From Salibaculum griseiflavum (lineage in GTDB: Bacteria > Pseudomonadota > Alphaproteobacteria > Rhodobacterales > Rhodobacteraceae), in contig NZ_QETF01000005.1 in the NCBI RefSeq assembly GCF_003129565.1, forward strand, positions 1 to 64,000: a DNA stretch of 64,000 bases. The letters run 5' to 3'. This document shows, piece by piece, positions 1 through 7,740 of this stretch (position 1 is the first letter of the stretch; every line of letters starts with the position of its first letter). The notes below the pieces were generated by a model. It was not told where the DNA came from. It searched no databases and saw nothing but the letters and a program-made list of their open reading frames with translations. The position numbers were made by a program, and so were the translations under genes.

Positions 1-138
1 CCAGTCGACACGACGCCCATGCTCGGCCCAGAACCCCTCCGGATCCGAAACAGACGCCGCATACATCTCCTCATACCGAGACGCATCAACATGCGCACGC
101 GATACAGTCTCGGACGACGGCGGGTAGATTTTGGACAT
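1..138 (-). CDS. acs: Acetyl-CoA synthetase, N-terminal fragment (runs off the window)
   Basis: Only the first 46 codons are inside the window; the gene continues beyond position 1. The visible protein begins MSKIYPPSSE and goes on to an FWAEHGRRVDW segment, typical of the N-terminal domain of AMP-forming acetate-CoA ligases. The enzyme activates acetate (often also propionate) to the CoA thioester using ATP. It lies downstream of, and in the same direction as, the five-gene ABC transporter operon, 102 bases after livF, which suggests that the transported substrate may be a short-chain acid. A GGGAGAAGAC stretch precedes the ATG. The catalytic domain is not visible, so the call rests on the N-terminus alone. 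Confidence 0.82.
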   Translation of the reverse strand, partial: MSKIYPPSSETVSRAHVDASRYEEMYAASVSDPEGFWAEHGRRVDW

Positions 139-208
139 GTCTTCTCTCCCTTGTCTTTCGGGGGACCGCGCGATTGCCTCCCGCAACCGGGTCCGTGATG
201 TCATGTCT

Positions 209-230
209 GCGCCGCCCGGGCGGGCGGCGC
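209..230 (-). terminator. GC-rich stem-loop between livF and acs
   Basis: A perfect 9-bp inverted repeat (GCGCCGCCC / GGGCGGCGC) with a 4-base loop lies just past the livF stop on the minus strand. No T-run follows it, so it may be a weak or Rho-dependent terminator, an attenuator, or a 3'-end stabiliser separating transporter and acs expression. Confidence 0.4.
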
Positions 231-240
231 AAGGGGGGCA

Positions 241-1014
241 TCAGATAGCGAGGTATTTCGCTCGCAGCGCCTCGTCGTCCAGAACCTCCTGGGCGGAACC
301 GTCATAGACGACCTTGCCGATATCGAGAATCACGGCGCGGTCGGCCAGTTTCAGGGCGGCCACGGCGTTCTGTTCGACGATGATCGTGGTGATGCCCTGG
401 TCGCGGATCATTTCCAGCGTCTTGGCGATCTCCTGCACGATGACCGGGGCCAGACCCTCGTAGGGTTCGTCCAGCAGCAGCACCTTGATGTCGCGGCAAA
501 GCGCCCGGGCGATGGAGAGCATCTGCTGCTCGCCGCCCGACAGCGTCGTGCCTTCCTGGGTGCGACGCTCTTTCAGGCGCGGGAACAATTCGTAGACCCG
601 TTCGATGGACCAGCCGTGGGGCGGGGCGATCTGGGCCAGCTTGAGGTTCTCCTCGACCGTCAGGCCGGGGATGATGCAGCGATCCTCGGGCACCAGCGCG
701 ATCCCGTTCTGGGCGGCCTGGTGCGCCTTCATCTCGTGCAGGGGCTGGTGATCGAGCCAGATTTCCCCGTGCTTCAGTTCCGGGTTGCCCATGCGTGCGA
801 TTGTGCGCAGGGTCGAGGTCTTGCCGGCCCCGTTGCGGCCCAGCAGGGCGAGGATCTCGCCCTCGTGGATGTCGAAGCTGACGCCCTGTACGATGAAGCT
901 TTCACCGTAATAGGCCTGGATGTCCCAGACGCTGAGATACTTGGCCGAGGTGGCGGCCATGTTGCGGTTCTTGTCGAAAGTTCCCTCGCGGGACAGGTGT
1001 TCTACATGTGTCAT
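241..1014 (-). CDS. livF: Branched-chain-type ABC transporter ATPase (LivF-like)
   Basis: This 257-residue ATPase is one of two nucleotide-binding subunits of a HAAT-family importer. Visible motifs are Walker A GRNGAGKTS at residues 59-67, signature LSGGEQQ near 158, Walker B VLLLDEP near 177-184 and the LivF-typical EGLAP after it. It is the last transporter gene of the operon binding protein-LivH-LivM-LivG-LivF. The first 20 residues are extra relative to a minimal LivF; an internal Met at 19 is an alternative start. The family carries branched-chain amino acids, urea, amides or short-chain acids, and the neighbours (acs, a ScfR-type regulator) favour a short-chain acid here, which is inference. 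Confidence 0.85.
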   Translation of the reverse strand: MTHVEHLSREGTFDKNRNMAATSAKYLSVWDIQAYYGESFIVQGVSFDIHEGEILALLGRNGAGKTSTLRTIARMGNPELKHGEIWLDHQPLHEMKAHQAAQNGIALVPEDRCIIPGLTVEENLKLAQIAPPHGWSIERVYELFPRLKERRTQEGTTLSGGEQQMLSIARALCRDIKVLLLDEPYEGLAPVIVQEIAKTLEMIRDQGITTIIVEQNAVAALKLADRAVILDIGKVVYDGSAQEVLDDEALRAKYLAI

Positions 1015-1025
1015 CGCGGGACTCC

Positions 1026-1784
1026 TCAGACCTGGGCTTCGCCGAGATACGCTTCGCGCACCTTGGGATGGCCCTTGATGTTGTCGGGGATGTCCTCGAC
1101 CAGGGGGGTGCCCTGGGCCAGGACGGTGATCCGGTCGGCCAGGCTGAACACCACGTTCATGTCGTGTTCGATGATCGCCATGGTGATGCCGCGCTCGGTG
1201 CGGATGTCCTTGAGCAGCTGGATCGTGTTTTCGGTATCGGCGCGGGCCATGCCCGCGGTCGGCTCGTCAAGCAGCAGCAGCTTGGGCTCCTGCACGAGGC
1301 ACATGGCCATTTCCAGGCGCCGTTTGTCACCGCGCGACAAGGAGCTCGCGGTCATGCCGGATTTCTCCAGCATCTTGACTTCCGCCAGCATTTCCTCGGC
1401 CCGGGCGATGACGTCCTTTTCGTGCGGCACGGATTCGATCGCGTGCATACGGAACGCGCCATCGCGCTTGGCGAAGACCGGGATCAGCATGTTTTCCAGC
1501 ACGGTCAGATCGCCGAAGATCTCGGGCGTCTGGAACACGCGGGAAATGCCCATCTGGTTGATCTCGTGCGGCTTGCGCCCCAGCACAGACTGGCCGTCGA
1601 ACATGACCGAGCCGCTGTCGGGGATCAGCTTGCCCACCAGGCAGTTGAGCAGGGTGGACTTGCCCGCCCCGTTGGGGCCGATGATGGCGTGGACCGACTT
1701 TTCCTCGACCGAGAGGTTCACGTCGCCCAGGGCCTGGAGCCCGCCGAAGCGCTTGTTGACGCCACTGACTTCAAGGATACCCAT
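1026..1784 (-). CDS. livG: Branched-chain-type ABC transporter ATPase (LivG-like)
   Basis: The protein has 252 residues, with Walker A GPNGAGKS at about 36-43 and Walker B LLLLDEPTAGMA in the second half. The ABC signature reads LSRGDKR rather than the usual LSGGQQ, so this is a distinct LivG subgroup. It ends in the VREAYLGE segment typical of LivG C-termini. It would pair with LivF under the LivH/LivM permeases on the cytoplasmic face. Gaps to livM (12 bases) and livF (11 bases) show one transcript. The substrate cannot be read from the sequence. Confidence 0.85.
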   Translation of the reverse strand: MGILEVSGVNKRFGGLQALGDVNLSVEEKSVHAIIGPNGAGKSTLLNCLVGKLIPDSGSVMFDGQSVLGRKPHEINQMGISRVFQTPEIFGDLTVLENMLIPVFAKRDGAFRMHAIESVPHEKDVIARAEEMLAEVKMLEKSGMTASSLSRGDKRRLEMAMCLVQEPKLLLLDEPTAGMARADTENTIQLLKDIRTERGITMAIIEHDMNVVFSLADRITVLAQGTPLVEDIPDNIKGHPKVREAYLGEAQV

Positions 1785-1796
1785 TGGTCTTTCTCC

Positions 1797-2996
1797 TTAT
1801 TCGGCGGGTTCTGTGCCGTCGGCCTTGCCGGCCTCGGACGATTTGGACTTGCGGCGGAACAGGCCGATCAGGCGCTGGCCACCCTCGACGAGGCCACCGG
1901 GCAGGAAGATCACGACCAGCATGAACAGGATGCCGAGCGTCAGGTGCCAGCCCTTGCCCACGAAGGGATAGACCAGCGACACCATCACGTCCTCGAACCC
2001 GTCGGGCAGGAAGGCGAACCAGTTATGCAGGATGTCCTTGTTGATCTTCGAGACGATGTTCTCGAAATACTTGATGAAGCCCGCACCCAGCACCGGCCCC
2101 AGCAGGGTGCCTGCGCCGCCGAGGATCGTCATGATCACGACCTCGCCCGAGGCGGTCCAGAACATGCGTTCAGGGCCGACCTGGGTGTCCATCGCGACCA
2201 TCAGGCCACCGGCCAGGCCGGCATACATGCCCGAGATGACGAAAGCCGCCAGGGTGTAGGGCTTGGGGCTCAGGCCGGTATAGTTCATCCGTTGCTGGTT
2301 GGATTTCACCGCCCGCAGCATCATCCCGAAGGGCGAACGGAAGATGCGGATCGACAGGTAGAAGGCGATCAGCATGGCCACGGCGGCAATGTAGTAACCG
2401 AGGTTGAAGGTGAACAGCCAGCTGCCGACCGCCATATCGAAGCCCGAGCTCATCTCGGCCCCCAGCAGGTTGGCGCGGCCGATCTCGCCATCTGCGACAT
2501 TGCTCAGAAGCGGTGTGTCGGTGCCCTTGATCTGAAGCCCGGTTTCACCGCCCGTCAGCGGGGTCAGAACCGAATAGGCCAGGGCATAGGACATCTGCGC
2601 GAAGGCAAGGGTCAGGATCGAGAAGTAGATCCCCGACCGCCGGAGCGAGATGAAGCCCACCAGCAGCGAGAAGGCCCCCGCCAGGATGATCGCGAAGATG
2701 ATCGCCGGGATCACGTCCAGCGTGAACAGCTTGAGCGACCAGATCGCGGCGTAGGAGCCCACCCCGAGGAAGGCCGCGTGGCCGAAGGACAGGTAGCCGG
2801 TCAACCCGAACAGGATGTTGAAGCCGATGGCGAAGATCCCGAAGATCACGAAGCGCTGCATCAGGTCGGGATAGCCGGCATTGAACTGCGCCATGCCCGA
2901 GCCTTCGGGGAAGGGGTTGAGGATGAAGGGCGCCAGCATGGTCAGCGCCAGGACGACCAGAAAGAGGGTCGCGTCGTTCTTGTTCAGTCCAAGCAT
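1797..2996 (-). CDS. livM: Branched-chain-type ABC transporter permease (LivM-like)
   Basis: This 399-residue integral membrane protein contains the LivM core [19 protein letters not shown] near residues 58-76, then several hydrophobic helices, the conserved [15 protein letters not shown] segment and a [13 protein letters not shown] motif. The C-terminal tail is charged ([22 protein letters not shown]) and cytoplasmic. Only a few bases separate it from livH and livG, so it is operonic. It forms the heteromeric channel with LivH. Confidence 0.85.
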   Translation of the reverse strand: MLGLNKNDATLFLVVLALTMLAPFILNPFPEGSGMAQFNAGYPDLMQRFVIFGIFAIGFNILFGLTGYLSFGHAAFLGVGSYAAIWSLKLFTLDVIPAIIFAIILAGAFSLLVGFISLRRSGIYFSILTLAFAQMSYALAYSVLTPLTGGETGLQIKGTDTPLLSNVADGEIGRANLLGAEMSSGFDMAVGSWLFTFNLGYYIAAVAMLIAFYLSIRIFRSPFGMMLRAVKSNQQRMNYTGLSPKPYTLAAFVISGMYAGLAGGLMVAMDTQVGPERMFWTASGEVVIMTILGGAGTLLGPVLGAGFIKYFENIVSKINKDILHNWFAFLPDGFEDVMVSLVYPFVGKGWHLTLGILFMLVVIFLPGGLVEGGQRLIGLFRRKSKSSEAGKADGTEPAE

Positions 2997-2999
2997 GGC

Positions 3000-4031
3000 T
3001 TAGTCCTCCATCACGCCCTTGCGGCCCATGAGGCCCCGAGGACGGGTCAGCAGAATGATGATGGCAACGAGGTAGATGATGATCTGGTTGATGCCCGGAA
3101 GCTTGTCGACCATCCACGGCATGGAGGCGAAGCTTTCGAGGATGCCCAGAAGGAACCCCGCGGCGACGGCGCCGGGAAGGGATCCCATCCCGCCGACCAC
3201 GACCACCACGAAGCTGAGGACGAGGAAGTCCATGCCCATGTGGTAGTTCGGGGCCACGATCGGTGCATACATGACGCCCGCAAGCCCCGCCACGGCGGCG
3301 GCGATGCCGAACATCAGGGTGAACCGCTTGTCGATGTCGATGCCCAGGATGCCCACCGTCTCGCGGTCGGCCATCCCGGCGCGGACGACCATGCCGAAGG
3401 TGGTGAATTGCAGGAAGGCGAAGACGGCGGCGATGATCAGGGCGGCGAAGAGGAAATAGACCAGTCGCCAGTAGGGATACATGATCGTCAGCGGGTCGAA
3501 GCCGAGCCAGACGCCGAAATCGAGGCTGCCGGTAAAGGCCTCGGGGGCGGGGGTCTGGATCGGGTTGGCACCGAAGAAATACTTGATGACCTCTTGCAGC
3601 ACGATGGCCAGGCCGAAGGTCACGAGGATCTGGTCGGCATGGGGGCGCTTGTAGAAATGCTTGATCAGCCCGCGCTCCATGATGAAGCCGACGCCGATCA
3701 TCACCGGGATCGCGAAGAGGATCGAGATCGGAACCGCCCAGTCGATGATCGTCTGCCCGGCGGCTTCGCCGAACCAGTCGTAGACATAGGGCACGTCGAC
3801 CTTGAGCGGGTTGCCCAGGAAGTCGGTCCGGGTCTCGTCAATGACGGTATGGCTGGCCGACAGGATGCGGGACATGATCACGGCACAGAACGAGCCGAGC
3901 ATGAACAGCGCCCCGTGGGCGAAGTTGACGACACCCAGCGTGCCGAAAATGAGCGTGAGCCCGAGCGCGATCAGCGCATAGGCAGAGCCCTTGTCGAGCC
4001 CGTTGAGAATTTGGACGATGATCTGATCCAT
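3000..4031 (-). CDS. livH: Branched-chain-type ABC transporter permease (LivH-like)
   Basis: The 343-residue permease starts MDQIIVQILNGLDKGSAYAL and contains the LivH hallmark GVVNFAHGALFMLG near residues 33-46, and later VVVVGGMGSLPGAV, both typical of the family. It is longer than a standard LivH (about 300) because of a loop of roughly 45 residues after the second helix (around SHTVIDETRTDFLGNP), a feature of the acs-linked subgroup rather than of amino-acid transporters, as far as I recall. A perfect stem-loop separates it from the binding-protein gene upstream. Confidence 0.83.
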   Translation of the reverse strand: MDQIIVQILNGLDKGSAYALIALGLTLIFGTLGVVNFAHGALFMLGSFCAVIMSRILSASHTVIDETRTDFLGNPLKVDVPYVYDWFGEAAGQTIIDWAVPISILFAIPVMIGVGFIMERGLIKHFYKRPHADQILVTFGLAIVLQEVIKYFFGANPIQTPAPEAFTGSLDFGVWLGFDPLTIMYPYWRLVYFLFAALIIAAVFAFLQFTTFGMVVRAGMADRETVGILGIDIDKRFTLMFGIAAAVAGLAGVMYAPIVAPNYHMGMDFLVLSFVVVVVGGMGSLPGAVAAGFLLGILESFASMPWMVDKLPGINQIIIYLVAIIILLTRPRGLMGRKGVMED

Positions 4032-4066
4032 GGATCCGGCTGCCTCTTGCAGGAGGGTAGGGGGTC

Positions 4067-4098
4067 GGAGGCCCGCGCGCTGTGCAGGGCGGGCCTCC
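4067..4098 (-). other. Intercistronic stem-loop between binding protein and livH
   Basis: A perfect 10-bp stem (GGAGGCCCGC / GCGGGCCTCC) with a 12-base loop lies in the 101-base gap after the binding-protein stop codon. There is no T-run on the minus strand. Such hairpins commonly protect or partly terminate the transcript, so the binding protein is made in excess over the permeases. Confidence 0.5.
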
Positions 4099-4132
4099 GG
4101 GTCATGTTTTAAGGTCTGTCAGCCGGCGCGGG

Positions 4133-5482
4133 TCACGCGCCGTTGTTGCAGGTGCCCAACGTGGCGGCCGCACCACCCATCTGCGGGTGATCGGGCGCGT
4201 AGGTGACCTGCTCGACCGGGGTGACTTCGACGATTTCGAGAAGGTCGAATTCACTCTGCGGGTTCTCTTTCCCGCGCACGACGAGAACGTCCTTGAAGCA
4301 CTGGTGGTCTTCGGCACGGTAGAGGGTCGGGCCGTTGCCCAGACCGTCGAACTCGTAGCCTTCGAGGGCCTCGGCGACGGCGCAGGGCGCGAAGCTGCCC
4401 GCACGGGTGACCGCATCGGCATAAAGCAGCGTCTGCACGTAGCAGGTATGCGCCGCCTGGGACGGCGGGAAGCCGTATTTTTCACCGAAGGAGCGCACGA
4501 AGGCCTGGCTGCCTTCATCCTGCAGCGACCAGTGCCAGTTCGTCGAGCCGTAGATGCCCTTGACGTTGGCGCCGGCACCACGGGCCATCAGGCGCGAGTA
4601 GAGCGGCACGACGATCTCGAAGTTCTTGCCGTTGGCCATCGCGTCGCGCAGACCGAACTGAACGGCATTGGTCAGCGAGTTGACCATGTTGCCGCCATAG
4701 TGGTTCAGAACCAGAACGTCGGCGCCCGAGTTCAGAACCGGTGCGATGTAGGAGCTGAAGTCGGTCTGGGTCAGCGGCGTTTTCACGGCGTTGACGGTTT
4801 CCCAGCCCATGGCCTCGGTCGAGGAGCGCACGGCTTCTTCGGTGGTGTAGCCCCAGTTGTAGTCGGCGGTCAGGTGATAGGCCTTGCGGTCGGTGCCATA
4901 GGCATTGGCCAGCACCGGGGCGAGGGCCGCGCCGGACATGTAGGAGTTGAAGAAGTGACGGAACCCGTTGGCCTTGCGGTCCTTGCCGGTCGTGTCGTTG
5001 GAGTGGGTCAGACCGGCCATGAAGATGACGCCGGCCTCCTGGCAGAGCGCCTGCACGGCAACGGCCACGCCCGAGGACGAGCCGCCTGTGATCATCACCG
5101 CGCCGTCCTTCTCGATCATCGAACGGGCCGAGGCGCGCGCGGCGTCGGACTTGGTCTGGGTGTCGCCGGTCACGTAATCGACGCGCTTGCCCATGATGCC
5201 GGTGCCGTCCAGCACCTTCGAGGAGAAGGTGTTGAGCATCCCGCCATCGCCGCCGCCATTGAGGTGCTCGACGGCCAGCTCATAGGCGCGAAGCTCGTCG
5301 GCGCCCTCATCGGCATAAGGGCCGGTCTGAGGCACGTTGAAACCCAGCGTCACGGAATCGCCGGTCGGCGCATTGGTGAAACCGCTGTCCTGCGCGCGCA
5401 GATAGGTCGGCAGAGTAAGGCCGGCCCCGGCGAGGGCGCCGGTCTTGAGCACACCGCGGCGCGTGAAGTTAGATTTGGACAT
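4133..5482 (-). CDS. Periplasmic substrate-binding protein of the Liv-type ABC transporter
   Basis: The 449-residue protein has an N-terminal TRRGVLKTGALAGAGLTL export signal with twin arginines and an A-x-A-like site at YLRAQD, so Tat export is likely. The mature part is a type I periplasmic binding protein (Peripla_BP_6/LivJ-like): NVPQTGPYADEG near the start and an alternating Rossmann pattern with ITGGSSSGVAVAVQ. The ribosome site GGGAGGATATAA precedes the ATG. It is first in the transporter operon, divergent from the ScfR-type regulator. Ligand specificity is not readable; acs next door and ScfR suggest acetate, propionate or another short-chain acid. Confidence 0.82.
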   Translation of the reverse strand: MSKSNFTRRGVLKTGALAGAGLTLPTYLRAQDSGFTNAPTGDSVTLGFNVPQTGPYADEGADELRAYELAVEHLNGGGDGGMLNTFSSKVLDGTGIMGKRVDYVTGDTQTKSDAARASARSMIEKDGAVMITGGSSSGVAVAVQALCQEAGVIFMAGLTHSNDTTGKDRKANGFRHFFNSYMSGAALAPVLANAYGTDRKAYHLTADYNWGYTTEEAVRSSTEAMGWETVNAVKTPLTQTDFSSYIAPVLNSGADVLVLNHYGGNMVNSLTNAVQFGLRDAMANGKNFEIVVPLYSRLMARGAGANVKGIYGSTNWHWSLQDEGSQAFVRSFGEKYGFPPSQAAHTCYVQTLLYADAVTRAGSFAPCAVAEALEGYEFDGLGNGPTLYRAEDHQCFKDVLVVRGKENPQSEFDLLEIVEVTPVEQVTYAPDHPQMGGAAATLGTCNNGA

Positions 5483-5605
5483 TTATATCCTCCCTTGGTG
5501 AGACATGTCCGGGGCCTCCTCGCCCGGGACACGAGGCGCAATTTGCGCAGGGTCAGTATTCGGGGGGAAAGAAAACTTCTCAATAAGCCTGTCAAAGGTA
5601 ACAAG

Positions 5606-5648
5606 TTTTTTGTAAAAGGTTAGACGCGGCGCTGCGAAAAGATGTAAA
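5606..5648. promoter_or_regulatory. Divergent promoter region with two TGTAAA direct repeats
   Basis: Between the binding-protein gene and the regulator, an otherwise AT-enriched stretch carries TTTGTAAA (5609-5616) and a second TGTAAA (5643-5648), 32 bases apart, about three helical turns. TTTGTAAA is one base from the palindrome TTTGCAAA, which resembles the operators I recall for RamB-type members of this regulator family. Candidate binding site of the adjacent ScfR-like protein; inference. Confidence 0.35.
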
Positions 5649-5699
5649 CACTTTTTCTCGCGACCGCAGAAACGCGATGGAATCGTTGAGGGAATCGAG

Positions 5700-6992
5700 A
5701 TGCCCGAGCGTCAATTGACGGGAACCCGCCTGCGCAACCGCCGCATCGACCGGGGCATGAAGCAATCCGCCCTGGCACAGGCCGTGGGTATATCGCCGTC
5801 CTACCTGAACCTGATCGAACATAACCGCCGCAGAATCGGCGGCAAGCTGCTGTCGGACATCGCGCGCGAACTGGCGGTAGAGCCGGAAATGCTGGTCGAG
5901 GGCACCGCCAGCGCCGTGCGGATCCCGTTGCAGGAGGCGGCGGCCGAGTTTCGCTCCGCGGCCCCGGAGGAGGCCCGGATCGACGAATTGGTGGCGCGGC
6001 TTCCCGGCTGGGCCGCGCTGATCGGTGCCCAGCAGGACCGCATCGCCCAGCTGGAGGCGCGGGTGCAGCGCCTGACCGACCGGCTGACCCATGACCCGCA
6101 GGTCGCCAGCGCCCTGCACGAGGTGATCTCGACCGTCACCGCGATCCGGTCGACCGCCTCGATCCTTGTGGACTCCGAAGACCTTGACCGTGACTGGCAG
6201 GCAAGGTTCCACCGCAACCTCGATACCGACAGTCTGCGCCTGTCCGAAAGCAGCCAGGCGCTGATGGGGTATCTCGACATGAATGCCGATGCCGCCGCAC
6301 AGGTGCAGTCTCCGCTTGAAATCGCAGAGGCCGAGATGGCCGCACGCGGCTACGCCTATCCCGAACTCGAGCGGGGTGAGGCCAGCCCCGAGGCGCTGAG
6401 CGCGGATCTGCCCGACCCCCGGGCGCGCGAGATTCTGCGCAACTGGCTGTCGATCTTCGCCGAGGATGCCCGCCACCTGCCCGCCGAGGCCTTTGCCCCG
6501 GCTGCGCGCAAGCTGGCGCATGACCCGCTGCGTTTGGCGCGCATGTTCGATCAGCCGCTCGACCGGGTCTTTCGCCGCCTTGCGGCCCTGCCAGAGGATG
6601 GCGACCACCCTGTGATGGGGCTGGCGATCTGCGATCAGGCCGGGGTGGTGGTGTTCCAGAAGCCGGTGATGGAGTTCCACCTGCCACGGTCGGCCGCGGC
6701 CTGCCCGTTCTGGCCGGTCTTCCAGGCGCTCACGCAGCCGGGCCGCCCGGTGCGCCGCATCGTCGGGTTGCCGGGGGCGTCGGGCACGGCCTTCGACTGT
6801 GCCGCCGTGGCCCGCGATTTCGGTGCGCCCAGCTTCGACGGCCCAAGCCAGGTCGTCGCGACCATGCTGGTGCGACCGGCCCGGCCCGAAACGGACCGTG
6901 CACCGGCGCTGGTCGGGCCGGGGTGCCGTGTCTGCCCGGTCGAGGGTTGCACGGCCCGGCGTCAGCCCAGCCTCTTGCAGGACGGGACCTGA
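5700..6992 (+). CDS. XRE-family short-chain fatty acyl regulator (ScfR/RamB/PrpR-like)
   Basis: The 430-residue regulator has an N-terminal XRE helix-turn-helix (about residues 8-60, with QSALAQAVGISPSYLNLIEHNRR), a central helical part and a C-terminal DUF2083-like sensor domain. Near the C-terminus is a cysteine cluster GCRVCPVEGC (C-x2-C-x4-C), with a further Cys in AACPFWPVF. In the related mycobacterial PrpR, cysteines of this domain hold an Fe-S cluster; whether this one does is inference. Relatives control acetate, propionate and glyoxylate-pathway genes through acyl-CoA sensing. It is divergent from the transporter-acs operon and upstream of the response regulator and symporter-kinase, so it probably controls short-chain-acid use. 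Confidence 0.8.
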   Translation: MPERQLTGTRLRNRRIDRGMKQSALAQAVGISPSYLNLIEHNRRRIGGKLLSDIARELAVEPEMLVEGTASAVRIPLQEAAAEFRSAAPEEARIDELVARLPGWAALIGAQQDRIAQLEARVQRLTDRLTHDPQVASALHEVISTVTAIRSTASILVDSEDLDRDWQARFHRNLDTDSLRLSESSQALMGYLDMNADAAAQVQSPLEIAEAEMAARGYAYPELERGEASPEALSADLPDPRAREILRNWLSIFAEDARHLPAEAFAPAARKLAHDPLRLARMFDQPLDRVFRRLAALPEDGDHPVMGLAICDQAGVVVFQKPVMEFHLPRSAAACPFWPVFQALTQPGRPVRRIVGLPGASGTAFDCAAVARDFGAPSFDGPSQVVATMLVRPARPETDRAPALVGPGCRVCPVEGCTARRQPSLLQDGT

Positions 6993-7023
6993 CCCGACCG
7001 CGGCAGGCCTTTCCGAAAGGGTT

Positions 7024-7052
7024 TTGACGTTGCGCGGAAAGGGTGTGATAAA
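7024..7052 (+). promoter_or_regulatory. Candidate sigma-70 promoter of the response regulator-kinase operon
   Basis: TTGACG (7024-7029) and GATAAA (7047-7052) are separated by exactly 17 bases, 45 bases before the response-regulator ATG. The ribosome site GGGAGG follows. This suggests that the three-gene signalling operon can be transcribed independently of the ScfR-type gene. Confidence 0.5.
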
Positions 7053-7096
7053 CAAGCACTTCCCTTGGGAGGGGGAGGACAAGGGAGGACAACGCC

Positions 7097-7462
7097 ATGG
7101 GCCGCCGTGTGCTGTTGATCGAGGACGAGCCGAACATCATCGAGGCGATCAGCTTCATCCTGAGCAAGGATGGCTGGACCGTGCATACCCATGCCGATGG
7201 CGAAACCGCCGTGGACCGGGTGCGCGACGGCGCGCCCGACCTGCTGATCCTCGACGTGATGCTGCCCGGGCGCAGCGGCTTCGACATCCTGCGCGAGTTG
7301 CGCGAGGGCGATGCGCCGGACCTGCCCATCCTGATGCTGACGGCCCGTGGCCAGCAGCGCGACCGTGACATGGCCGAGCAACTGGGTGCCACCCGCTTCA
7401 TGACCAAGCCGTTCTCGAATTCCGAAGTGCTCGAAACCGTGCGGGCGCTGGCCGGCCCATGA
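7097..7462 (+). CDS. Receiver-only response regulator
   Basis: The 121-residue protein is a lone CheY-like receiver domain: acidic pocket EDE at 9-11, phospho-acceptor Asp53 in LLILDVMLPG, Thr82 in MLTARG and Lys104 in FMTKPFSN. There is no output domain, so it must act by protein contact or as a phosphate relay. Its stop overlaps the next start (ATGA at 7459). Two coupled genes downstream encode a small membrane protein and a symporter-kinase, making that kinase the obvious partner. Confidence 0.88.
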   Translation: MGRRVLLIEDEPNIIEAISFILSKDGWTVHTHADGETAVDRVRDGAPDLLILDVMLPGRSGFDILRELREGDAPDLPILMLTARGQQRDRDMAEQLGATRFMTKPFSNSEVLETVRALAGP

Positions 7463-7740
7463 ACGGCCCGCGCCGCATCGAGTATCTCGAGCGCGACACC
7501 TATCGGCAGCGCCGCTATCGCGACGCCGCACGCGCCTTGCCGGTCTTTGCCACGATATTGTTTTTCCTGCCCCTTTTTTGGGATTGGGAGGCTGGGACCG
7601 GGATCCGGCCCAGCGTTCTGATCGTCTACCTTTTCGGGATGTGGTTGGCGTTGATTTCGCTATCGGCCCTGATTTCCTATCTCATTCGCTTTTCGGATGG
7701 TGACAGCAGGGACTCTCCGACAGAGGGTGACGACAGATGA
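7459..7740 (+). CDS. Small membrane protein linked to a symporter-kinase
   Basis: The 93-residue protein has a basic N-terminus (many Arg), two hydrophobic segments (ALPVFATILFFLPLF at about 28-42 and VLIVYLFGMWLALISLSALI at about 53-72) and an acidic, hydrophilic tail. It overlaps the response regulator before it and the symporter-kinase after it by ATGA. Small two-helix proteins often precede SLC5-type symporter genes; I do not know a proven function and infer an accessory role for the symporter-like module. Confidence 0.75.
   Translation: MNGPRRIEYLERDTYRQRRYRDAARALPVFATILFFLPLFWDWEAGTGIRPSVLIVYLFGMWLALISLSALISYLIRFSDGDSRDSPTEGDDR

Noticed and set aside
1008-4112. A very long open frame on the plus strand across livG, livM and livH
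   Set aside because: It is antisense to three genes with clear ABC transporter motifs; its His/Asp/Gln/Arg-rich composition is what reverse reading of high-GC genes produces.
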